Source of the DNA: Kitasatospora cinereorecta
GTDB taxonomy: Bacteria; Actinomycetota; Actinomycetes; Streptomycetales; Streptomycetaceae
DNA length: 64,000 nt
Assembly: GCF_024172095.1 (NCBI RefSeq)
Contig: NZ_JAMZDX010000003.1
Span: forward strand, 124,001-188,000
Direction of reading: 5' to 3'
Part shown: in pieces, positions 36,782 through 44,393 of the stretch
How positions within the stretch are numbered: the first letter of the stretch is position 1
Layout of the letters: each line of letters opens with the position of its first letter
Program-made: the position numbers and the translations under genes
Notes under the pieces: model-generated
What the model was told of the DNA's origin: nothing
What the model saw: only the letters and a program-made list of their open reading frames with translations
Database searches by the model: none

Positions 36782-38839
36782 TCACGCCCGCAGTTGCCGG
36801 AGCGTGTAGCCCCGACCGTCCGGATCGAGGCCGCGGGTCGCCCGCTTGAACAGGTACTCGGCGCGCTCGTAGGACAGCCGGCTGCGTCCGGTCTCGGGGC
36901 ACAAGTCGGCGGGCCCAGGTCGCCGGGCGGGCCCCGGGCGCCGGTCGGCGAGGAAGAGCGGCCCGCGGGTCCGGCCGGCGATCAGCTCCGGCAGCAGCCG
37001 GGCCGTGGCCGCCCGCCAGCCGACCCAGGTGTCGCCGACCAGGGCCCGCCGGTCGTCCAGGTCGAGATCCTGGACGTCCAGCGCGAGCACCGCCGCCACC
37101 GTCGCCCGCGACTCGTGCAGCAGCCGCCACAGCGTCCGCTCGCGCAGCGCCGCACCGGGACGCTCCCACAGCGCGGCCAACTGCTCGGGTGACAGGCCCG
37201 CCGCCGGGACCGAGCGGCCCGTCCGGCGCTCGATCCCGGCCGCGGGTCCGCCCGAGGGTTCGTCCGCAGGGCCGTCCCCGTGCGGGTCCGCGGTCCCGTC
37301 CAGCCCGGCCCAGGCGGCGAACGAGCGCACCGCCGCCCGGTGCCGGTTCCAGGTCGCCGGCGCGGCCCCGCCCCACGCCGCGGCGAACACCCCGGCCACC
37401 CGATCGGCGGTCAGCGACGCCAGCGGCAGACCCGCGCCGAGCGACAGCTCCAGCCGGCGCAAGGTCTGCCCGTACGAGCGGACCGTCCCGGCGTCCAGCC
37501 CGTCCCGGCCGAGGAACTCCCGCGCGGCGCGGCCGAGCGTCCGCCCACCCGCTGCTGCGGGATCGGCGGCGGCCGCCAGTGCTTCGGCACGACGTTCCAG
37601 GAAGGCCCGTTCGGCGGCGTTCCGGGTGAGCGCGGCCGCCCGCTCGAACTCCCGTCGCGCGTTGGCCGCCCGGCCCTGCCGTTCCAACAGGTCCCCGCGG
37701 ACGCTCGGCAGCAGGTGGTAGTCGCGCAGCGCGGGATCGGCGGTCAGCCCTTCCACCAGGGCCAGCCCGGCCGCCGGACCGTCCGCCATGCCGACCGCCA
37801 CCGCCCGGTTGAGCCGGACCACCGGCGTCGGCAGCAGCCGCTCCAGCGCCCCGTACAGCGTCGCGATCTGCGCCCAGTCGGTGTCGGCGGCGCTCCGGGC
37901 CCGGGCGTGGCAGACCGCGATGGCGGCCTGCAGCACGTACGGCCCGGGCGGGCGGCCGGCCCCGGCGGTGCGGGCGCGCAGCAGCGCGCCGAAGCCGCGG
38001 CGGATCAGCAACTGGTCCCAGCGGCCCCGGTTCTGCTCGTGCAGTTGCACCGGCTCGCCGGAGGGTCCGGTGCGGGCCGCCGCGCGCGAGGCCTGGACCT
38101 CCATCAGCGCGACCAGCCCGTGCACCTCCGGCTCATCCGGGGCCAGCTCGGCCAACAGCCGGCCGAGCCGCAGCGCCTCCTGGCACAGCCCCGGGCGGAT
38201 CAGGTCCTCGCCCGAGGTGGCCGAGTAGCCCTCGTTGAAGACCAGGTAGACGACCTCCAGCACCGAGGCGAGCCGTTCGGCCAGCTCCTCGCCGACCGGC
38301 AGGTCGAACGGCACACCGTGCTCGGCCAGGGTGCGCTTGGCGGCGGCGATCCGCTGGGTGATCGCCGTGGCCGGGGTGAGGAACGCCCGGCCGATCTCCT
38401 CCGCCGTCAGGCCGCCGAGCAGCCGCAGGGTCAGCGCCACCCGCGCCTCGGTCGACAGGACCGGATGGCAGGAGATCAGCATCAGCCGCAGGACGTCGTC
38501 CTGTCCGGGCTCGTCGGCCTCCCCGGCCCCGCCGGGCTCCTCGGCTGGGTGGCGGGCCAGCTCGTGGGCCAACTCCTCCTGCTTGCGGCTGTGCAGCTCG
38601 GCGCGGCGGATGTGGTCCACCGCGCGGCGCTTGGCGATGGCCGTCAGCCACGCCCCCGGGTTGGCCGGGATCCCGGCGGTGGGCCACTGCTCCAGCGCCG
38701 CGACCAGCGCGTCCTGCGCCAACTCCTCGGCGAGAGCGACGTCGTGCACCATCCTCGTGAGCGCGGCGACGATCTTCGCCGACTCCAGCTTCCAGACCGC
38801 GTCGACCGTGCGATGGACATCCGCCACGGCCAAGATCAC
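36782..38839 (-). CDS. ECF42 sigma factor fused to a degenerate tyrosine-recombinase-like domain
   Basis: The 685-residue protein has a complete ECF42 sigma factor at about residues 1-425: region 2 near 20-80, region 4 near 120-172, then TPR-like helices ending AAALTRNAAERAFLERRAEA. After this point, where the paralogue at 22757 ends, about 255 residues continue in frame. A core-binding-like domain (about 433-512, TVRSYGQTLRRLELSLG, ATWNRHRAAVRSFAAWAGL) precedes a catalytic-like domain (about 549-685, ERTLWRLLHESRATVAAVLA, RLSYERAEYLFKRA). The first catalytic Arg position is Thr, box II reads TLRQLRA, and the protein stops before the Tyr nucleophile, so it cannot be an active recombinase. GTG 38839 (or GTG 38827) is likely the start; a TTG further up lies inside a hairpin. 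Confidence 0.82.
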   Translation of the reverse strand: MILAVADVHRTVDAVWKLESAKIVAALTRMVHDVALAEELAQDALVAALEQWPTAGIPANPGAWLTAIAKRRAVDHIRRAELHSRKQEELAHELARHPAEEPGGAGEADEPGQDDVLRLMLISCHPVLSTEARVALTLRLLGGLTAEEIGRAFLTPATAITQRIAAAKRTLAEHGVPFDLPVGEELAERLASVLEVVYLVFNEGYSATSGEDLIRPGLCQEALRLGRLLAELAPDEPEVHGLVALMEVQASRAAARTGPSGEPVQLHEQNRGRWDQLLIRRGFGALLRARTAGAGRPPGPYVLQAAIAVCHARARSAADTDWAQIATLYGALERLLPTPVVRLNRAVAVGMADGPAAGLALVEGLTADPALRDYHLLPSVRGDLLERQGRAANARREFERAAALTRNAAERAFLERRAEALAAAADPAAAGGRTLGRAAREFLGRDGLDAGTVRSYGQTLRRLELSLGAGLPLASLTADRVAGVFAAAWGGAAPATWNRHRAAVRSFAAWAGLDGTADPHGDGPADEPSGGPAAGIERRTGRSVPAAGLSPEQLAALWERPGAALRERTLWRLLHESRATVAAVLALDVQDLDLDDRRALVGDTWVGWRAATARLLPELIAGRTRGPLFLADRRPGPARRPGPADLCPETGRSRLSYERAEYLFKRATRGLDPDGRGYTLRQLRA

Positions 38840-38840
38840 A

Positions 38841-38876
38841 GCACCCGTCCGGCTCGCTGGCAAGCCGGACGGGTGC
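38841..38876 (-). terminator. hairpin between DGPF and ECF42 genes
   Basis: Perfect 14-bp arms (38841-38854, 38863-38876) with an 8-nt loop directly precede the sigma-factor start. There is no T tract on the transcribed side. It may be an attenuator, or a structure that sets the ratio of DGPF protein to sigma factor. Confidence 0.55.
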
Positions 38877-38918
38877 GGGTGGCGCCGGGCAGGTCGCCGG
38901 GCGGGGAGTTCGCCGGAG

Positions 38919-39251
38919 TCAGGGGCCGAACACCTGCTGCATCACGCTCTCGCCGTCGCCGACGATCCGGCGGAACCGGCGGCCCAGCTCGATCGCCTCC
39001 TCCTTGGAGCGGACCTCCACCAGCGCGAAGCCCGCCACCGCCTCCTTCGCCTCCGCGAACGGCCCGTCGGTCACCGTGATCTCGTCGCCCGAGGAGGTGA
39101 TCCGCACACCGCCGGGCTCCAGTCCGCCGGTGGCCAGCAGAACGCCCGCCGCGGTCAGCTCCTCCACGAACTTCGCCATCTCCGCGAACAGCGCCTCGTC
39201 CGGGACGGCGTCGGTCGGCTTGGTGGTCATCAGGTAACGCATCTCGATCAC
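38919..39251 (-). CDS. DGPF (YCII-related) protein of the second ECF42 module
   Basis: The 110-residue protein has the family core [21 protein letters not shown], here read around residues 59-79, and begins MIEMRYLMTTK. GTG 39251 has GGAGAG six bases upstream, better than the internal ATG at 39242. It is upstream of and co-directional with the fused ECF42 gene, 79 bp apart with a strong hairpin between. The conserved DGPF-ECF42 pairing supports both assignments. Confidence 0.83.
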   Translation of the reverse strand: MIEMRYLMTTKPTDAVPDEALFAEMAKFVEELTAAGVLLATGGLEPGGVRITSSGDEITVTDGPFAEAKEAVAGFALVEVRSKEEAIELGRRFRRIVGDGESVMQQVFGP

Positions 39252-39300
39252 TCATCTCTCCGGCACCGGGGCCGGTCATCGCTGCGTGCTTCTGCCTACA

Positions 39301-39360
39301 CGTCGGTCGGGCGATGTGACAGGGAACGCATGGATTCCCTGCCACATCGCCGAACCGACG
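39301..39360. promoter_or_regulatory. 26-bp imperfect inverted repeat in a divergent promoter region
   Basis: Arms 39301-39326 and 39335-39360 match at 23 of 26 positions around an 8-nt centre. Each arm, read outwards, contains CCTG(T/C)CACATCGCC followed by CCGACGTG. TGTCACA resembles a published ECF41-type -35 element, so a two-way sigma-dependent promoter or a dimer operator are both possible. It lies between the DGPF gene (-) and the DUF1801 gene (+). Confidence 0.5.
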
Positions 39361-39414
39361 TGACAGCGAGAACCGAACAGCAACCCAGGAACCCCGCACC
39401 GGAGGCTGACCACC

Positions 39415-39786
39415 ATGGCCAAGCACGCCACCCTCGACGAATACCTCGCCGCCCTCCCCGCCGCCCAGCAGGAGATCGCCGACCGGCTCCGATCGCTGAT
39501 CGACGCCGCCCTCCCCGGCACCGGCGCCCTCTGGCACGGCCACCCCGTGTGGAGCCTCGGCGCCGCCCCCGGCAAGAACCCCGTTTGCTATCTCAAGGCC
39601 TACACCGGCCACGTCGCCTTCGGCTTCTGGCGTGGCCAGGACCTCACCGACCCGTCCGGGCGACTGGAGAACGGCGCCCGCCGGATGGCCGGCCTCAAGC
39701 TCCGCACCCCCGCCGACATCGACCCCGACCTCGTCTCCGACTGGCTCCACCAGGCCCGTAACCTCGAACAGTCGAACGACAACTGA
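39415..39786 (+). CDS. DUF1801-domain protein
   Basis: The 123-residue protein belongs to the DUF1801/YdhG-like family: TLDEYLAALPAAQQEIADRL at residues 6-25, then GTGALWHGHPVWSLG and GHVAFGFWRGQDL. Members have a small alpha/beta fold of unknown function. It is divergent from the DGPF/ECF42 module across a large inverted repeat, so it may be part of that sigma factor's regulon. The GNAT gene follows 77 bp later. Confidence 0.8.
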   Translation: MAKHATLDEYLAALPAAQQEIADRLRSLIDAALPGTGALWHGHPVWSLGAAPGKNPVCYLKAYTGHVAFGFWRGQDLTDPSGRLENGARRMAGLKLRTPADIDPDLVSDWLHQARNLEQSNDN

Positions 39787-39863
39787 CGGAGCCCCACCCG
39801 GGCCCGACCGCTCGACCGCCCGACTGCCCGACCGCCCCACCCAGAACAGGCCGGAACCCGACC

Positions 39864-40415
39864 ATGATCGAAGGCAAGACCGTCCGACTGCGCGCCCTGC
39901 GCGCCGAGGACGCCGAGCACCACCTCCGCTGGCGCAACGACCCGGAGGTGGTCCACTGGGCCACCGGCGGCGACCCCTGCTTCGGCCCGATCACCGCCGA
40001 AGCCGTCGACCTCGTCCTCGGTGGCATGCTGCGCCTCGTCCCCCGCGAAGCCGCCGTCCTCACCGTCGAGGACACCGCCGACGGACGGGTCATCGGCATG
40101 GCCGACTACCGCGACCTCGACCCGTACGCGGGCACCGCCACCCTCGGCGTCACCATCGGCGAACGCGACCACTGGGGACGCGGCCACGGCACCGAGGCCC
40201 TCGGCCTGCTGGTCGACCACCTCTTCGGCGCCTACCCCCTGCACCGCCTCGAACTCGACACCTGGAGCGGCAACGAGCGCGCCGTCCGCGCCTTCACCCG
40301 CGCCGGCTTCCGCGAGGAGGGCCGCCGCCGCGCCGCCGTCCTGGTACGCGGCGAGTGCCACGACCGGGTGCTGTTCGGGCTTCTCCGCGACGAATGGGCG
40401 GCCGCCCGCGCCTGA
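39864..40415 (+). CDS. GNAT-family N-acetyltransferase (RimJ/RimL-like)
   Basis: The 183-residue protein has the GNAT order: VRLRALRAEDAEHHLRWRND (beta1-alpha1), GVTIGERDHWGRGHGTEAL with the acetyl-CoA loop around residues 95-112, and LELDTWSGNERAVRAFTRAG. It resembles acetyltransferases of protein N-termini, ribosomal proteins or antibiotics; the substrate is unknown. It is convergent with yajQ and may be co-transcribed with the DUF1801 gene. Confidence 0.85.
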   Translation: MIEGKTVRLRALRAEDAEHHLRWRNDPEVVHWATGGDPCFGPITAEAVDLVLGGMLRLVPREAAVLTVEDTADGRVIGMADYRDLDPYAGTATLGVTIGERDHWGRGHGTEALGLLVDHLFGAYPLHRLELDTWSGNERAVRAFTRAGFREEGRRRAAVLVRGECHDRVLFGLLRDEWAAARA

Positions 40416-40531
40416 CCCGTCCACGAACCCCCGACGCCGACCGGGCCCGGAAACGCCGACGGCCGGCCGGGCGGGCGCTTCCCGCGCACTCACCCCGCCG
40501 GCCGTACCGCGGCCCGTCCGGCCGCTCCGCC

Positions 40532-41020
40532 TCAGCGGTAGTTCACGTACTGGAGCGGGAAGTCCAGGTCCTTGCCCTTGAGCAGCGCCTGGACGGTCTG
40601 CAGGTCGTCACGGGACTTCGAGCTGACCCGCAGCTCGTCGCCCTGCACCTGCGCCTTGACGCCCTTGGGGCCCTCGTCGCGGATGATCTTCGCGACCTTC
40701 TTGGCGTCGTCCTGGGTGATGCCCTCCTTCACGTTGGCGGAGAGCTTGTACTCCTTGCCGGACAGGCGGGGCTCCTCGGCGTCCAGCGCCTTCAGCGACA
40801 GTCCGCGCTTCACGAACTTGGTCTGCAGGACGTCCAGGATCGCCCGGACCCGCTCCTCGCCGTTGGCCTTCATCTCGATCTTCTCGCCCGAGCGGCTGAT
40901 CTCGGCGCCCACGTTCTTGAAGTCGAACCGGGTCGAGATCTCGCGCGAGGTCTGGTTGATCGCGTTGTCGACCTCCTGCCAATCGACCTTCGAGACGATG
41001 TCGAAACTGGAGTCGGCCAT
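40532..41020 (-). CDS. yajQ: YajQ-family nucleotide-binding protein
   Basis: The 162-residue protein matches YajQ in length and sequence: [35 protein letters not shown], and the C-terminal [20 protein letters not shown]. It forms two RRM-like folds. Family members bind nucleotides, and some bind cyclic di-GMP to act with transcription factors. ATG 41020 follows AAGGAGA. It is divergent from tRNA-Tyr. Confidence 0.9.
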   Translation of the reverse strand: MADSSFDIVSKVDWQEVDNAINQTSREISTRFDFKNVGAEISRSGEKIEMKANGEERVRAILDVLQTKFVKRGLSLKALDAEEPRLSGKEYKLSANVKEGITQDDAKKVAKIIRDEGPKGVKAQVQGDELRVSSKSRDDLQTVQALLKGKDLDFPLQYVNYR

Positions 41021-41234
41021 GGGTGTTGGTCTCCTTGAGCTACAGGCTGCACGGTCACCGTCACCCGTCCCGGACGGGCGACGCTCCAGCCTATCCAGCG
41101 GGCCCCGCCCCACGCCCGCCACACCGCGCGCGCCCCTTGATCATCGCGTGACCTATCGAGTGGCAGACCACCCCCCATCATCGGGTATGGTTTACCAAGT
41201 CGAACGGGGCGCAGCCCCGGAGGACACAATCCCT

Positions 41235-41315
41235 GGCTGGTTGCCCGAGCGGCCAAAGGGAGCAGACTGTAAATCTGTCGCGCAAGCTACGCAGGTTCGA
41301 ACCCTGCACCAGCCA
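41235..41315 (+). tRNA. tRNA-Tyr (anticodon GTA)
   Basis: The acceptor GGCTGGT (41235-41241) pairs with ACCAGCC (41308-41314). The anticodon loop in GACTGTAAATC shows GTA, a long class II variable arm follows, and the T arm has the loop GGTTCGAACC. CCA is not encoded. Its 3' end is the integration target of the island to its right. Confidence 0.95.
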
Positions 41316-41370
41316 CAGGATAGAGAACAGCCCCTGATCTGCGGAAACGCGGATCAGGGGCTGCTTCGTT
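41274..41370. repeat. attL-like direct repeat (tRNA-Tyr 3' end plus terminator)
   Basis: These 97 bases recur at 44394-44490 with 6 mismatches and no gaps, exactly 3120 nt away. This copy is part of the intact tRNA gene, as expected where the incoming element restores the tRNA. Confidence 0.9.
41328..41363 (+). terminator. tRNA-Tyr terminator
   Basis: CAGCCCCTGATC (41328-41339) pairs with GATCAGGGGCTG (41352-41363), extended inwards by TGCG/CGCG across a GAAA loop to 16 pairs, followed by CTTCGTT. Confidence 0.85.
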
Positions 41371-41479
41371 GTGCTCGAACACTGGTCATGCCGGATGGTC
41401 GTTTTGCCTGGTTTGTCTCACCTCGTTTCGCCCGGATCCCAGTCCTGACCAGCACTTCCGGACCAGGCGCGGACCAGAA

Positions 41480-42196
41480 TCAGGAACCGTCGGGCGCCTG
41501 GGGGTTAGTGCATCGCCGCTGGAGCCGTTCGGTGATGAGCTGGTTGGCGTGGTCCTCGTCGCCGTGGATGCACTTGGCGTAGACGCGGAGGAGCACGGCG
41601 ATGCTGTGCCCAGCGCGACGGGCACACTCGGCAACCGGCACCCCGGAGGCCAGCCAGAGCGAGATCCCGGCGTGCCGGGCGTCGTAGGGGCGCTTGGCGA
41701 GCGGGGTGGCCCGTTCCTCCTCGCTGAACACCTCGGCCCGCGCAGCGGCCCAGACGACGCCGTACCCGCTCTCCTGCACCATGCCGTTCCGGAAGGTCCG
41801 GAACAGGCGGCCGTCGGGTGCGGTGCCGTACTGCTCGATGTGCTCCCGCATCAGCTTCACCAGCTCGGGCGGGATCGGGACCGGCCGGGTGGCCTTCTCC
41901 GGTCGATGCTTCAGGCTCCGGGGGTCATGAGACGTGCCGTTGTCGGTCCAGGATGACCCGACCCGGGGGCTGTTCCCGTTGAGGTTGAGCTTCCCCCAGC
42001 CGTCCGCCGGCAGGACGCACCGGTCCTTGCGGAGGTGGACCACCTCGCCCGGGCGCATGCCCGCGTAGTACATGCACCCGAAGAACGCCACCAACCGCGG
42101 CCCGCGCCGTCCCTGCCAGCCGACGGCCTCCAGCATCGCGGCGGCCTGTGTCGCAGATCCGGCGAACTGACCCGTGTCCCGCGTGGGGCGGAGGAT
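41480..42196 (-). pseudogene. tyrosine-type integrase, 5'-truncated
   Basis: The frame is open from just after a stop codon near 42195-42197 and ends at 41480, giving about 238 residues. They cover only the catalytic domain of an actinobacterial phage/AICE-type integrase. The catalytic Arg is in YYAGMRPGEVVHLRKD, the His-Arg box reads YDARHAGISLWLASGVP, and the Tyr lies in GHSIAVLLRVYAKC. The core-binding N-terminal half (about 180-200 residues) is missing and no good start codon or ribosome-binding site precedes it. The internal ATG at 42136 would give only 218 residues. Orientation and closeness to attL are typical for the element's own integrase. Confidence 0.85.
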
Positions 42197-42490
42197 TCAC
42201 CGCTGGTCGTCGTCTGTCATCGTTGGGCGCCCTCGCACGGCCCACAGACGGACCGCTCCGAGGCCCGCCCTCCTCGGCAAGATGCCTCTCGACCAGCTAA
42301 TCGCCACAGCGCCCGCCTCATCAGCGCTGGTCGCTGCGAACACCTCCCAGCACCCCACGCACGCACGGCGTACGAATCTTCAGGCACGGCCCACCGGTTT
42401 CGGAAACCTGTAGTCAGCCCAGGTGATCAGTGCCAGAGTCAAGCCTGGTGTCCGAAAGCGTCCTCAGCGCGGCCACAGAGAGGATCAGCG
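42197..42490. other. non-coding stretch inside the island
   Basis: About 290 bp between the truncated integrase and the HEPN-like gene. No protein family or RNA was recognised. It probably marks the deletion that removed the integrase N-terminus, and it must hold the promoter of the HEPN-like gene. GAGAGGA lies just before that gene's ATG. Confidence 0.5.
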
Positions 42491-43477
42491 ATGTCGCAGG
42501 ATCAGGACTTCCACTTTTCGGTCGTCCACAACGGTATGGACTACCTCGTCAATGTTATGGAGTGCCTGACCCCGCCGGTTGCGACACGCGACACGAAGTA
42601 CGCCGTCCTCCATACACAGGCCGCCACCGAGGTCCTCCTGAAGTGGCCTTTGATTCAGCACGACTGGCGCCTGGTGGTCGTGCCAGACGAAAAAACCGGC
42701 GTGATATGCGACGAGGATTCCTTTCGCCGAGGCGACTTCCGTAGTATTGGCCTCGGTCAGGCGATCAAACTCCTCGACGAGGAGCTGGACATCAAGGTCC
42801 CCGGCCGCGCCAAGCGGGCGATTAGCCGCTTGAGCAACAGTCGAAACCGACTCCAGCACCTGGGCATGTCGGGATCCACCGACGCCGTACAAACCAGTGC
42901 CGCAAAGGTCCTCGACTTCCTTCTCGACTTCATTCGTGATCATCTGCGGGACTACCTGGACCCAGATGACACAGCACACGTCGACCGGGAGATGGCCTCG
43001 GTCCGCGAAAGGCTGAAAGGCGTGCAGACTCTGATCGAGACCCGGATGGCTCGCATCCGGTCCGACCTGGGTAGCGCGGCCGGCTGGGCGGTCGAGTGCC
43101 CAGAGTGCGGGCAGGACGCGATGATGATCAATGAGGATGCTGGCACCGCCAGCTGCCTGTATTGCCACGCCGCGTGGTCAACGCCCGGAGATGCGGCAGG
43201 CGAGTACGCCTGGGGAGTGCTGGGGCTTTCTGCGTACGAGCAGGTCAAGGATGGCGGCATGCCACCTGTCCGCAACTGCCCCGAGTGCGAGACGGATTCC
43301 CTGGTTCCCGGAGCGTTTCTCGCTAGGGCGAAGGACCTTCCGGTTGGACTTTGTTTCAGCTGCGGCGAGGTGTTCTCGAAGCTGGCCGAATGCGAGGGCG
43401 GGTGCGGCAACCTGACGACCGACACCGAATTCGATATGTGCCCCTACTGCTTCGAGGTCCGACTCGACAGGTTCTAA
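42491..43477 (+). CDS. HEPN-like domain fused to zinc ribbons; possible RNase of a defence or toxin type
   Basis: The 328-residue protein starts at ATG 42491 after GAGAGGA. Residues ~1-190 are predicted all-helical. They contain HTQAATEVLLK (41-51), typical of HEPN folds, and R118-N-R-L-Q-H123, an R-x4-H motif that is the active site of HEPN RNases such as RnlA, Abi and CRISPR-associated nucleases. The C-terminal third has zinc-ribbon pairs: Cys203/206 with 222/225, Cys263/266 with 288/291, and Cys301/305 with 317/320. Codon use is visibly less GC-rich than in neighbouring genes. It is the main cargo of the island. The HEPN call rests on motif and helix pattern only; an antitoxin is not obvious. 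Confidence 0.65.
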   Translation: MSQDQDFHFSVVHNGMDYLVNVMECLTPPVATRDTKYAVLHTQAATEVLLKWPLIQHDWRLVVVPDEKTGVICDEDSFRRGDFRSIGLGQAIKLLDEELDIKVPGRAKRAISRLSNSRNRLQHLGMSGSTDAVQTSAAKVLDFLLDFIRDHLRDYLDPDDTAHVDREMASVRERLKGVQTLIETRMARIRSDLGSAAGWAVECPECGQDAMMINEDAGTASCLYCHAAWSTPGDAAGEYAWGVLGLSAYEQVKDGGMPPVRNCPECETDSLVPGAFLARAKDLPVGLCFSCGEVFSKLAECEGGCGNLTTDTEFDMCPYCFEVRLDRF

Positions 43478-43489
43478 GACTGTCATGGC

Positions 43490-43569
43490 CCTGCGTCACC
43501 GTGGGTTAAAATCCCACACCCTCCGCCCGTGAAATGGCCCCTGACCAGTACCAACGGTCAGGGGCCATT
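43490..43569 (+). repeat. tRNA 3'-end-like scar with terminator hairpin
   Basis: GTGGGTTAAAATCCCAC (43501-43517) looks like a tRNA T arm whose loop has one changed base, followed by ACCCTCCGCC like an acceptor 3' strand. A perfect 14-bp hairpin (43533-43546, 43556-43569) follows as after a tRNA gene. There is no 5' tRNA half, so it is not a gene. It resembles an attachment-site remnant from a different tRNA, or a terminator of the HEPN-like gene that came with it. Confidence 0.45.
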
Positions 43570-43668
43570 GCCACGCCCTGCGCCCGTGACTTACCGTCAG
43601 AGACTCCTAAAGTCCGTCTTCTAGGGCACATCAGGGGCACGAGGGGCACGTGTTCGGGGGCCACGTCA

Positions 43669-43980
43669 TCAGACCGACTCGTCGTCTGGGTTCCCCCATC
43701 GCGCCCACAGAGTGTGGTGCCAGTAGGTGGCGTCCGGGCCGGGCTTCGAGACTGCTGGCATGGGTCCGGGACTCGTCTCGATGAGGTGCAGCAGGGTCCA
43801 CGCGACGCCGAAAGAATCGTCTGGGCCGAAGCATGCGGCCAATGCTTCAGCCTCTTCGGCTGTCACCGGTCTGGAGACGGCTTGGAGCTGCTCGTAACGC
43901 CTGTCGAGACCCTCCTCGTCAGTGGAGTTCCAGTCGGGAAGAGGGCCAGCTGCAATGAAGGTCTGCACTTCGGGTCTCAC
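43669..43980 (-). CDS. small hypothetical protein in the island
   Basis: The 103-residue acidic protein starts at GTG 43980. It reads RPEVQTFIAAGPLPDWN, then AEEAEALAACFGPDDSFGVAWTLLHLIETSPGP, and ends HTLWARWGNPDDES. It is probably a compact helical domain of a kind seen as an uncharacterised protein in Streptomyces; this recall is unverified. The ribosome-binding site is weak. It is convergent with the HEPN-like gene, so it is not an obvious co-transcribed antitoxin, but an immunity or antitoxin role cannot be excluded. Confidence 0.55.
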   Translation of the reverse strand: MRPEVQTFIAAGPLPDWNSTDEEGLDRRYEQLQAVSRPVTAEEAEALAACFGPDDSFGVAWTLLHLIETSPGPMPAVSKPGPDATYWHHTLWARWGNPDDESV

Positions 43981-44393
43981 CCGAGAATGATCGGCTCCTG
44001 CGGTCGGTCGGGCAAGGTGGTGGGGTGATCACGACTCGGGCACGCGCCTACGCGGGTCCCGGTCCGGGCAGGTGGGTAAAGCCGCGGAGCCGCTCGCCCC
44101 AGCCCCGGCGGGGTTTTGGGCTCTGCCCTTGTCTGGCCTCTGCTGCCGGCGCGGCCGAGGCGCCGCCGGAGCGAGGCGAAGAGAGGAGCGTCGGCGAGCG
44201 GCCAGGGCCGCGCGCTGGCGCGCTGCGCGCGCCTTGATGTAGTAGCGAAACTCGCAACAGGCCGCCCCCTCCCGCGCACATGCACCCGTTGGGAGGGGTA
44301 GCCGAGAGCATGATCCGGACCAGGCACAGACCGGATCCGGTCCATGATCAAGAGTCCGCAGGTCAGAAGGTCCCTGGTGGGCGGCCTATTAGG
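43981..44393. other. non-coding island end with dyad-rich GC sequence
   Basis: About 410 bp without a credible gene. Around 44050-44235 there are several overlapping inverted repeats in GC-rich sequence, including CGCGCGCTGGCGCGCTGCGCG near 44206-44228 read in two parts. This could be a remnant of a replication or transfer region of a larger element; that is inference. Confidence 0.4.

Noticed and set aside
38861..38863. TTG as the start of the fused sigma factor
   Set aside because: It lies inside the arm of a 14-bp hairpin and adds residues not seen in ECF42 proteins; GTG 38839 or 38827 is better.
40460..40506. Terminator between the GNAT and yajQ genes
   Set aside because: Only 9 pairs close a loop of about 29 nt; too weak to call.
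43669..43980. Antitoxin gene of the HEPN-like protein
   Set aside because: It is on the opposite strand, not coupled, and has no MNT or antitoxin motif; kept only as a hypothetical gene.
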